Source: Anaerolineae bacterium | GTDB taxonomy: Bacteria > Chloroflexota > Anaerolineae > Anaerolineales > Villigracilaceae | Length of the DNA: 6,146 nucleotides | Reading direction: 5' to 3' | NCBI GenBank assembly: GCA_003158885.1 | Contig: PMLN01000129.1 | Coordinates: 409 to 6,554, forward strand | Part shown: piece after piece, positions 1 through 6,082 of the stretch | How positions within the stretch are numbered: position 1 is the first letter of the stretch | Layout of the letters: each line of letters begins with the position of its first letter | Program-made: the position numbers and the translations under genes | Notes under the pieces: model-generated | The model's input: only the letters and a program-made list of their open reading frames with translations | Databases searched by the model: none | Told to the model about the DNA's origin: nothing

Positions 1-1
1 T

Positions 2-724
2 CTCCACGGCAATCAGTCCTACCGTGTTCCATGGTTGTTTGACGAGGAAGCCAGCGATGTACTCCGGAAGTTTACGAAGCTCAAGATTCGTCTGATGCCG
101 TATTTATTTGCCCGCGCCCTGGAGGCTAGGGAAAAAGGCACACCGGTCATGCGTGCCATGCTGCTGGAGTTCCCCGATGATCCCACCTGCGATTATCTGG
201 ATCGCCAATACATGTTGGGAGAATCCCTCCTGGTTGCGCCGGTCTTTTCGGAAGATAATACGGTCTCCTATTATCTTCCATCGGGACGTTGGACAAATTT
301 CCTTACAGGCAAAATCATTACGGGACCGGGCTGGCAGCGTGAGACGCATGACTTTATGAGCCTTCCATTGATGGTTCGGCCCAATTCCGTAATTGCCGTG
401 GGGAACCATGAGGATCGCCCTGACTATGATTACGGCCAGGATGTCACTTTACGGGTGTATGAATTAGAGGAAGGAAAACAGGTCTCATTGGTTATTCCTT
501 CTGTAAAAGGTGACATTGACATGAAATTTGAGATCAAGCGTGAAAGTGGAACATTGACCGTGGAGCGGCAGGGAGCCTCTAAGCCATGGAAGCTCCTGCT
601 GGTGGGGATCAAAACGGTGAAATCTGTAGAGAGCGGCATGGCTGAAAGCACGCCGATCGGCGCGCTTGTGACGCCGAACCTTGAAACAAATCACTTAAGG
701 ATTTCATTGGCTTCTTCTGGATAA
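2..724 (+). CDS. yicI: GH31 alpha-xylosidase (YicI/XylS type), C-terminal third, 5' end outside window
   Basis: The frame is open from base 2 and ends at TAA 722-724, giving about 240 residues with no true start in the window; the TTG at 35 is an internal leucine. The protein follows the C-terminal third of E. coli YicI as I recall it almost segment by segment: SYRVPW near the left edge, then GTPVMRAMLLEFPDDP, the CDYLDRQYMLG stretch, LLVAPVF, YLPSGRWTNF, and SLPLMVRPNSVIAVGN with RPDY. In the family, these parts are the end of the (beta/alpha)8 barrel and the C-terminal beta domains. The catalytic aspartates lie upstream and cannot be checked. YicI-type enzymes release alpha-linked xylose from isoprimeverose-like oligosaccharides of xyloglucan (EC 3.2.1.177); no signal peptide can be judged. 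The next gene starts 26 bases downstream on the same strand, so they are probably co-transcribed. The family call is firm; the exact substrate is inferred. Confidence 0.93.
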   Translation, partial: LHGNQSYRVPWLFDEEASDVLRKFTKLKIRLMPYLFARALEAREKGTPVMRAMLLEFPDDPTCDYLDRQYMLGESLLVAPVFSEDNTVSYYLPSGRWTNFLTGKIITGPGWQRETHDFMSLPLMVRPNSVIAVGNHEDRPDYDYGQDVTLRVYELEEGKQVSLVIPSVKGDIDMKFEIKRESGTLTVERQGASKPWKLLLVGIKTVKSVESGMAESTPIGALVTPNLETNHLRISLASSG

Positions 725-750
725 CCGGTCTCCATTAATGAAATGGCCTT

Positions 751-1620
751 ATGAGTGATTTTCACGGTCTTCCAACTGCCATCCTCAAAAATAACCAGCT
801 CCAGCTTGAATACCTCACGACAGCCGGTCCGCGTATCGTTGGGCTTTCCTTTCGCGGTTCGCCTAACTTGTTGGCAGATATTCATGATATATCGTGGGAA
901 ACGCCCTACGGGAAATATTTTATCCTCGGGGGGCATCGTCTGTGGGTCGCCCCCGAGATTCCCGAAATAACAGACATCCCGGATAAATCCGGCCTGCAAT
1001 CCTTGGAATTCCCTGGCGGAGTGGAGTTGATTGGTGAACATGAACCGGGTTCTGGGGTCCGGAAGACCCTGCGGGTTGAACTGGATGCTGCAAAACCAAT
1101 CGTAAGACTCACTCATACAGTTTTGAACGAGAACCCGGGAGCCATCACGATAGCGCCTTGGGCAATTACCATGTTTAACTTGGGCGGGACCGTCATCCTA
1201 CCCCAGCCGATCGTTGACGCCGATGTGAACAGCCTGACGGACATTCGGTTGATTGCCTTATGGTCTTATACCCGCATCGGCGACCCGCGCCTGATCTTGC
1301 GGGATGACTTCATATTAATTCGCGCCACACCTGGTTTGCCGCGCCTGAAAATTGGTTACTCCAATACGGCTAACTGGCTGGCCTACTGGTGGGGCGGTCT
1401 TTTGTTTCGTATAAGTTTTGACTTGCTCACGGATGCAACCTACCCGGATCGCGGTTGCAATACGGAATCCTACTGTGATGAACGTATCGTGGAATTGGAA
1501 ACTTTGGGACCGTTGGAGATATTGGCACCCGGAGCAGCCTCGCACTTGGTTGAAACTTGGGAACTGCAGGAAGGCTTGAATGCCAGTTTCATTCCTGAGG
1601 ATCTTAAGGAATTACTTTAG
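751..1620 (+). CDS. DUF4380-like / galactose-mutarotase-like protein of unknown exact function
   Basis: A complete 289-residue protein from ATG 751 to TAG 1618-1620. It looks like the DUF4380 family, which has the galactose mutarotase-like beta-sandwich fold. The clearest signs are GGHRLWVAPE at residues 60-69, an APWAITMF-like strand near the middle followed by a GG..ILPQP segment, and a C-terminal ELETLGPLEILAPGAASHL.ETW stretch. There are no obvious signal peptide or membrane segments, so it is probably cytoplasmic. Family members often sit with glycoside hydrolase genes, and here it follows a GH31 alpha-xylosidase by 26 bases. That suggests a role in binding or epimerising the released sugar, but no activity can be shown from sequence. 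No clear Shine-Dalgarno precedes the ATG; translation may depend on readthrough coupling from the GH31 gene. An out-of-frame ATG at 738 ends after six codons and is not a better start. Confidence 0.8.
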   Translation: MSDFHGLPTAILKNNQLQLEYLTTAGPRIVGLSFRGSPNLLADIHDISWETPYGKYFILGGHRLWVAPEIPEITDIPDKSGLQSLEFPGGVELIGEHEPGSGVRKTLRVELDAAKPIVRLTHTVLNENPGAITIAPWAITMFNLGGTVILPQPIVDADVNSLTDIRLIALWSYTRIGDPRLILRDDFILIRATPGLPRLKIGYSNTANWLAYWWGGLLFRISFDLLTDATYPDRGCNTESYCDERIVELETLGPLEILAPGAASHLVETWELQEGLNASFIPEDLKELL

Positions 1621-1691
1621 GGCGGTTGGAAATGGGGGCCATATTTCTTTTAGGGATGGGTATTTTTATTAAGCGATGGCTCAAAGATAAA

Positions 1692-1721
1692 TTTGCCAAA
1701 ATGTGATTATATTTTAGCAAA
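1692..1721. repeat. Imperfect inverted repeat, 11-bp arms
   Basis: TTTGCCAAAAT at 1692-1702 and ATTTTAGCAAA at 1711-1721 are inverted copies with one mismatch, separated by eight bases. The arms are AT-rich and no T-run follows, so a terminator is unlikely. A dyad operator for a sugar-type regulator is possible but unproven. It overlaps the unexplained open frame 1654-1836. Confidence 0.4.
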
Positions 1722-1911
1722 GGGAAAAGATCATCAAAGCTATCTGATCCAAAGTGATGCAGGCGGGGTTATCTCAAACCTGGCACGTCATATATCTCGA
1801 ACTCCGAACGGACGGCGCATTCGCGTTTGTTATGTCTGATTCCACGATACGGGTCATCAGGAGGCTTATTGGTTTCCATTTTGCGATTGGGTGAATTTTC
1901 ATAAATAGCGC

Positions 1912-1923
1912 AACTTGCAAGTT
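1912..1923. promoter_or_regulatory. Perfect 12-bp palindrome upstream of crtB, possible operator
   Basis: AACTTGCAAGTT is a perfect palindrome whose right end lies 67 bases before the chosen crtB start at 1991. The position is suitable for a transcription factor acting on the crtB-crtI unit. No second copy is seen in the gap and no confident promoter hexamers flank it, so function is inferred only from symmetry and position. Confidence 0.3.
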
Positions 1924-1981
1924 CCTTCCTCGTAGATTGAATGGAATGTGTAATTCAGCATGAATGATGGTCATAAATCTC

Positions 1982-1985
1982 GAGG
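1982..1985 (+). promoter_or_regulatory. Ribosome binding site that decides the crtB start
   Basis: GAGG at 1982-1985 lies five bases before ATG 1991. The upstream in-frame ATGs at 1964 and 1967 have no comparable purine stretch before them. This favours 1991 as the start, shortening the longest possible protein by nine residues. Confidence 0.55.
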
Positions 1986-1990
1986 CGACA

Positions 1991-2935
1991 ATGGATAAGA
2001 AGATTCAATCCAGTGAAAGGTTGGCGGCTGCCATCACAAAATCGGCCAGCAAACAAACGTATTATACGATCCTCTTCCTGGCCGATCGTGACCGGCTGTT
2101 CGATGCATATCGGGCCTATGGCTATTTTCGGTGGGTGGATGATCGTATCGATCTCGAAGCCGCTTCGAGTTCGGAAAGGATCGCCTTCGCCCGGCGCCAG
2201 CAATCCATTTTGGAGTCTTGCTATCGTGGGGATGTACTGCCGGTTCTTTGCCCGGAAGAATGGATGCTGGTTGATTTGATCCGGAACGAACATGAAAGGA
2301 ACAGCGGCCTGCAGACCTACCTGCGCGGCATGATGGATGTGATGGTGTTCGATGCCGGGCGGCGCGGGAGCCTCATCTCGCAGGCCGAGTTATCCGAATA
2401 TACGCGTAAATTGGCGATGGCAGTTACCGAGGCAATTTACTATTTTATTGGACATGCTGATCCATCGCCGAGACATGCAGCGCGCTATTTGGCAGTCAGC
2501 GCCGCGCATATTGTCCACATGCTGCGCGACGCGCTGGAAGATGTGGATGCGGGCTATTTCAATATCCCGCGCGAACTTCTTGCTCTGCGCGGAATGTCGC
2601 CACGGGAAGTTACGAGCGACGCGTACCGTGAATGGGTTTGCGGGCGTATCCAACTGGCGCGCGGATATTTCAAAGCGGCGCGTGAATGTACGGCGCAGGT
2701 GCGGAATTGGCGCTGTCGCTTGGCGGGATTTGCGTACACCGCGCGCTTCGAGTGGATGCTGGATACTATCGAAAAGGATAATTATTGCCTGCGCGCGGAA
2801 TACCCCGAACGAAAAAGTTTGCAGGCCGGCTTGTGGATGGCTTGGTCTGCGTTGACAGCGCTATTTTCTGCTCCTGTCTTGAAAACCGTTCCACAGAAAT
2901 TGGCAGCACAGCCTGTTCGGATTGGAAAATCATGA
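1991..2935 (+). CDS. crtB: Phytoene/squalene synthase family protein (CrtB-like)
   Basis: A 314-residue protein from ATG 1991, usual length for phytoene synthases. Both aspartate-rich motifs that bind Mg and the prenyl diphosphates are intact: YFRWVDDRID (D50, D51, D54) and HMLRDALEDVDAGYFNIP (D180, D184). These identify the head-to-head prenyl synthase family. In a carotenoid setting the enzyme joins two geranylgeranyl diphosphates to phytoene (or two farnesyl diphosphates to a C30 product) through a cyclopropyl intermediate; sequence alone does not settle the chain length. It acts in the cytoplasm or at the membrane surface. The gene shares four bases with the following CrtI-type desaturase gene, which makes carotenoid rather than sterol or hopanoid synthesis the best reading. 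Start choice rests on GAGG at 1982-1985; an alternative ATG at 1964 would add nine residues. The C-terminal end past about residue 280 is low in recognisable motifs. Confidence 0.88.
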   Translation: MDKKIQSSERLAAAITKSASKQTYYTILFLADRDRLFDAYRAYGYFRWVDDRIDLEAASSSERIAFARRQQSILESCYRGDVLPVLCPEEWMLVDLIRNEHERNSGLQTYLRGMMDVMVFDAGRRGSLISQAELSEYTRKLAMAVTEAIYYFIGHADPSPRHAARYLAVSAAHIVHMLRDALEDVDAGYFNIPRELLALRGMSPREVTSDAYREWVCGRIQLARGYFKAARECTAQVRNWRCRLAGFAYTARFEWMLDTIEKDNYCLRAEYPERKSLQAGLWMAWSALTALFSAPVLKTVPQKLAAQPVRIGKS

Positions 2936-4410
2936 AGGCCAAGAAGATCATCGTTATCGGCGCGGGGGTTGGCGGATTGACCGCCGCGACCCATCTCGCC
3001 AGGAGCGGACTGCAGATCACCATCCTCGAAAAGAATGACAATCCCGGCGGGCGCTGTGATCGCATCAGCCGCGACGGGCATCACTTCGATACCGGGCCCA
3101 CGCTGATGGTCATGCCGCTCTTGTACGAATCTGAATTCGCCGCCCTCGGCGTCTCCATGCGTGATGTGTTGGACCTGCAGCGCGTGGATCCTACTTATCG
3201 TCTGGTCTTCGACGATGGCAGCCAGCTTGCGCTCACTTCCGACATGAAATCCTTGCAGGAACAACTTGAGACTTTTGAACACGGTGGTTTTCAAGGACTC
3301 CTCCGTTATATGAATGAAGGCCATCGTCACTATCACCTCGGCATTGAAAGGCTTGTCAAGCCCGATTTTCGCAAAGCCTCCGACTTTTTCACCCTCGCGA
3401 ACCTGCCGCTTCTATATCAGGTCAAACCCCTCATCCATCATTATCGAAACATGTCCTCCTATTTTGATGATCCGCGTCTCAAGGCGGCTTTTACCTTTCA
3501 GGATGTGTATATGGGATTAAGCCCTTTTGAAGCGCCCGCCACTTTTTCGATGATGCCCTATACTGAATTGGCGCATGGCGTTTGGTATCCCAAAGGCGGC
3601 ATGTACAGCATTGTGGAGGTGCTTGCGAAACTTGCTCGCGACGCGGGTGTGGAATTTGTCTTTGATACGGCGGTGGATCGAATTGATGTTGACGGCGGGT
3701 CTGCTCGCGGCGTGCTGGTCAACGGCCAGCTCATGGAGGCAGATGCAGTGCTTGCCAATGCCGATCTACCCTACGTGTATCAACATTTGCTCCCGCAGGA
3801 TGGACAGGCAGAAACTCTCGCCCATAAACGCTATTCTTGTTCGGTGGTCAGTTTCTTTTGGGGTTTGGATAAAACTTTTGAGACTCTTGGCCCTCACACT
3901 CTTTTCCTCGCCTCCGACTATCGCGAGAACTTTACCAGCATCATTCGTTATTTGGGTCTGCCCGCCATTCCCAGTCTTTACATCCACGCCCCGGCCCGTC
4001 TTGATCCATCCATGGCTCCCCATGAACAGGACACACTGATTGCAATTGTTCCCGTGGGTCACATGAGCGGGGATGGGGAGCAGGATTGGGGCGCCCTTCG
4101 CGACCAGGCGCGCAAACATGTTTTTCGTCGTTTATCGGCCTTGGGGATTAGCGACCTTGAATCGCACATCAAGTTTGAGATCAATTTCACGCCCCCCTCA
4201 TGGCGCAAACGTTACAACCTGATGAAAGGTTCCACGCATGGCCTGTGTCATAACCTGATGCAGTTGGGCTATTTCCGGCCCGACCTTCAACATCGGCGTT
4301 ATCGCAACCTGTATTTCACGGGCGCCAGCACGCGCCCCGGAACCGGTATGCCAACGGCCATGGTCTCGGGACGGCAGGCTGCCCAGCGCATTATCGATAA
4401 TTTATCCTGA
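2932..4410 (+). CDS. crtI: CrtI-type phytoene desaturase / carotenoid oxidoreductase
   Basis: A 492-residue flavoprotein from ATG 2932 to TGA 4408-4410, typical CrtI length. The N-terminus is a clean FAD/NAD-binding Rossmann start: KKIIVIGAGVGGLTAA with G10-x-G12-x-x-G15, acidic E33 at the end of the second strand, then NPGGR (37-41). DTGPTLM follows, as in CrtI/CrtN enzymes. The C-terminus carries the family signature NLYFTGASTRPGTGMPTAMVSGR (459-481). Family members remove hydrogens stepwise from phytoene (or diapophytoene), giving lycopene-type products, at the membrane with FAD. The frame is open back to 2785, but that extension lies wholly inside crtB. The ATG overlapping the crtB stop (ATGA, 2932-2935) aligns with the family N-terminus, so I chose it. 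No strong Shine-Dalgarno is seen, which fits translational coupling. The number of desaturation steps, or a role as CrtN/CrtP-like enzyme, cannot be read from sequence. Confidence 0.92.
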   Translation: MKAKKIIVIGAGVGGLTAATHLARSGLQITILEKNDNPGGRCDRISRDGHHFDTGPTLMVMPLLYESEFAALGVSMRDVLDLQRVDPTYRLVFDDGSQLALTSDMKSLQEQLETFEHGGFQGLLRYMNEGHRHYHLGIERLVKPDFRKASDFFTLANLPLLYQVKPLIHHYRNMSSYFDDPRLKAAFTFQDVYMGLSPFEAPATFSMMPYTELAHGVWYPKGGMYSIVEVLAKLARDAGVEFVFDTAVDRIDVDGGSARGVLVNGQLMEADAVLANADLPYVYQHLLPQDGQAETLAHKRYSCSVVSFFWGLDKTFETLGPHTLFLASDYRENFTSIIRYLGLPAIPSLYIHAPARLDPSMAPHEQDTLIAIVPVGHMSGDGEQDWGALRDQARKHVFRRLSALGISDLESHIKFEINFTPPSWRKRYNLMKGSTHGLCHNLMQLGYFRPDLQHRRYRNLYFTGASTRPGTGMPTAMVSGRQAAQRIIDNLS

Positions 4411-4413
4411 CCT

Positions 4414-4541
4414 TCAACCTTCTCTTAATGCTTGATTTTGAGCGGAAGCGGATATCTTTTTCTCGGTGGCAAGATGAGCGAGGAATTGATTGATCTCAGG
4501 CGTGCCCATTTTCCTAGGGTGACGCTTGTTGTGAAAAAGGA
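4414..4541 (-). pseudogene. Fossil of an integron-type tyrosine recombinase (N-terminal SAM-like domain only)
   Basis: On the minus strand, reading from 4539 down to 4426, 38 codons encode LFHNKRHPRK, then MGTPEINQFLAHLATEKK, then ISASAQNQAL. This is the pattern of the N-terminal core-binding domain of IntI-like integrases as I recall it: FH..RHP, a PEI/EV..FL..LA segment, then S.S..NQAL. After NQAL the family continues with LLFLY-type residues. Here the frame instead runs R-E-G-stop (TGA 4416-4414), so the similarity ends 16 bases from the crtI stop. On the 5' side it ends exactly at the IS66 element. About 40 N-terminal residues and the whole catalytic domain (R..H-R-H..Y) are missing, so no recombinase can be made. 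A 31-residue peptide from ATG 4509 is possible but unlikely to matter. The assignment is by motif memory, not by search. Confidence 0.72.
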
Positions 4542-4552
4542 TAACTGCTCAG
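4542..4552. repeat. Terminal inverted repeat of the IS66 element, left end
   Basis: TAACTGCTCAG, a perfect inverted match to 6072-6082. The transposase stop codon (TGA on the minus strand, bases 4549-4551) lies inside this repeat. The match stops on both sides: the outer base 4541 and the inner base 4553 do not pair with the other end. Confidence 0.8.
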
Positions 4553-6018
4553 GCGAGGGGTGCGACAAAATCGGGTAAGAAGGGGGTGTTGGATAAAGCG
4601 AGACGCAAAGCCGTAAGAGCCATTACGCCATTTTTTCGGGCAGTGGAAAGGTAACTGCGAATCTGACAGAAGTTCTGTGCGCCTGAAGTGGATCGAAAAC
4701 CGCCAGAGACTTTTTGCTTAACTTTCATCATGCGCAAATCTCGTTCAGCCTGATTATTGTCAAACGGCACATCAAAATCATACATAAAGGCAAGTACGGC
4801 CTGTTTGTGTTCCCGTAATCTCAAAAGGAAATTGCGAGCCGGGCTTTGTTTTAATCGTCCGCGTTGTCCCGGCTTGCGCTGCTTTTCATTGGGTGGTGGA
4901 TTGGCTCGTAAGCCTTGTGCGATCAACCCGTCGTAGGTTTTGCTGAAGTTGTGGCTTTGTCTCACGCTCAAGGCGGTTTGCGTTTTCTTTTTGGCGGTTT
5001 CCACTTTTGATTTGATTGCCAATAACAGGTCATTCAATTCCTGCACCCACTTTTGGGGATAGCGTTCCAGCAGGAAGAGCAAGGTGCGCAGGTGATGGGC
5101 ATTACACAAAGCGTGTTCCAGGTTGTACTGGAAGTAGGAAGCCAGATCGTCATGCACCGCCCATCCTTTGAAACGGGGCAGGATGTTGATTTCATTCATG
5201 GCAATGCTGCCCCGTTTGGCGTGCACGGCATAACAAGTCAAGCGCGACGTGCTGGCGGTGTGCAACCAATTCAGAATACCATTGATCATCAGGCCCGTCT
5301 CGTCGAAATGCCCGATCTTTTCATGTTCCACCAGATGTTCCTTGACGGCTTGATTGGAAGTTTCCACCTTTTGCGCCGCTTCTGCACAAGCCGCTACCGC
5401 CGTTCCTTCGGATGGACGATGGTTGTAGAACTCTTCCAACAGGTCGCAGGTTCTTTCCAGCGGCATATGTTGCTCCGTGTTCAGATAGATCATCTGCGCC
5501 TTCATCTCGGTCCCATACTGCACTGCCCGGCTCACTTCACTCGGAAAGGCTGCACGGGTTTCTTTTCCGCAACACGGACATCCCTTAATCTCTGCACGAT
5601 GTTCTGTGACTCGAATTTCAACTTTCGGCAAATCGAATACCTGCCGTTTTTCGTATCGGATGGCTTTTTGCCCTTTCAACGTTTGCCCACAATGCAGACA
5701 CTTCTGAACCCGATGTACTTTGACTTCATCCGGCTTTTCCACTATTTTCAACGTCTCCCCACAATGTCCAGGTTGCCCACCGCTTTTTCGCCCCGAATGC
5801 TTCCGCAAACTTCTCGTGCGTAATCCCGGTTGGTCGTATCCATCGCTGGACGGCGGCTTTCCACTATTCCTGCTGTTTTTTGATACCTGGTCTTCCAGTT
5901 GTTGGATGCGTTCTACCAAAACTGTGATGGTCGCTTGCTACAGCGTAATCACTGCCTCCTCACCTTGTTGATAGGCCTCTCGAATTTCTTTTTCACTCGG
6001 CAGTTGGATTGCGCTCAT
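4549..6018 (-). pseudogene. IS66-family transposase with an in-frame amber codon near its N-terminus
   Basis: The natural frame appears to begin at ATG 6018-6016, right after AGGAGGG (6025-6019). It encodes MSAIQLPSEKEIREAYQQGE and so on, the usual start of this transposase group. Codon 27 is TAG (5940-5938); the frame then stays open to TGA 4551-4549. The surviving open frame has 456 residues counted from TTG 5919. From that TTG: LEDQ.SKNSRNSGKPPSSDG (8-27), a typical IS66 N-terminal motif; two CxxC pairs (C74/C77 and C114/C117) forming the zinc-finger region; HFDETG with D206; VHDDLASY with D257; and NNQAERDLRMMKVKQK with E392. These give a complete DDE catalytic set. It would catalyse cut or copy of its own element. 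Reinitiation at the TTG, amber readthrough or a sequencing error could keep it active; otherwise it is a broken copy. A single codon change would restore a 489-codon frame. Confidence 0.85.
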
Positions 6019-6025
6019 CCCTCCT
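6019..6025 (-). promoter_or_regulatory. Purine-rich ribosome binding site before the transposase ATG
   Basis: AGGAGGG on the minus strand directly abuts ATG 6018-6016. The match to the Shine-Dalgarno is strong but the spacing is shorter than usual. It supports the idea that the original start is 6018 rather than the TTG at 5919, which has no such site. Confidence 0.4.
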
Positions 6026-6071
6026 ATTTTCCCAACCTTTCTCTTTTCCGCAACCCCTTTTTCTCTTTTGA

Positions 6072-6082
6072 CTGAGCAGTTA
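6072..6082. repeat. Terminal inverted repeat of the IS66 element, right end
   Basis: CTGAGCAGTTA, the perfect reverse complement of 4542-4552. It lies 53 bases upstream of the apparent transposase start at 6018. The interval between is a purine-rich leader on the minus strand. Confidence 0.8.

Larger units (their letters stand above)
1621..1990. other. Intergenic region between the sugar operon and crtB; no convincing gene
   Basis: About 370 bases separate the DUF4380-like gene from crtB. It should hold the terminator of the first unit and the promoter of the carotenoid unit, but I find no strong sigma-70 pair and no strong hairpin with a T-run. It does hold an imperfect inverted repeat (1692-1721) and a perfect 12-bp palindrome (1912-1923). 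One plus-strand frame is open from 1654 to 1836 (61 codons, ending at TGA 1837). It has no ATG or GTG start, only a TTG at 1693. Its translation looks protein-like (for example DHQSYLIQSDAGGVISNL) but matches no family I recognise. It could be a decayed gene fragment or chance. The minus-strand open stretch 1774-1974 shows no recognisable features. Confidence 0.5.
4542..6082 (-). mobile_element. IS66-family insertion sequence, ISBst12-like single-transposase type
   Basis: The element spans 1541 bp between 11-bp perfect terminal inverted repeats: TAACTGCTCAG at 4542-4552 and its reverse complement CTGAGCAGTTA at 6072-6082. It contains one transposase gene on the minus strand and no room for the TnpA/TnpB accessory genes of classical IS66. 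Size and content fit the ISBst12-like subgroup. IS66 elements usually make 8-bp target duplications, but the eight bases outside the two ends (AAAAAGGA at 4534-4541, CAGAAGAT at 6083-6090) do not match. That suggests one flank was later lost or rearranged, or that the repeats extend differently than I can see. The left end cuts into an integron-type integrase fossil. The transposase carries a premature stop, so this copy may be inactive. Confidence 0.85.

Noticed and set aside
1629..1651. Possible terminator hairpin after the DUF4380-like gene
   Set aside because: GAAATGG and CCATATTTC can pair only with a two-base bulge and a three-base loop, and the following T-run is short and broken. Too weak to call.
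1881..1907. Possible promoter TTGCGA ... TAAATA upstream of crtB
   Set aside because: The spacing is 15 bases and both hexamers are imperfect. Similar pairs occur by chance in AT-rich gaps.
2785..2931. Longer N-terminus for the desaturase
   Set aside because: The extension lies inside crtB in another frame, and the family N-terminus (KKIIVIGAG) begins just after ATG 2932.
2782..3336. 184-codon minus-strand open frame across the crtB-crtI junction
   Set aside because: It is antisense to two well-supported genes and has no recognisable motif.
4474..4578. Short plus-strand frame starting MSEELIDLRRAHFPRV and running into the IS
   Set aside because: It is antisense to the integrase fossil, has no known family resemblance and stops soon inside the element.
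5053..5823. 256-codon plus-strand open frame opposite the transposase
   Set aside because: It lies fully antisense to an IS66 transposase with clear zinc-finger and DDE motifs. Its translation has no recognisable domain, so it is a shadow frame.
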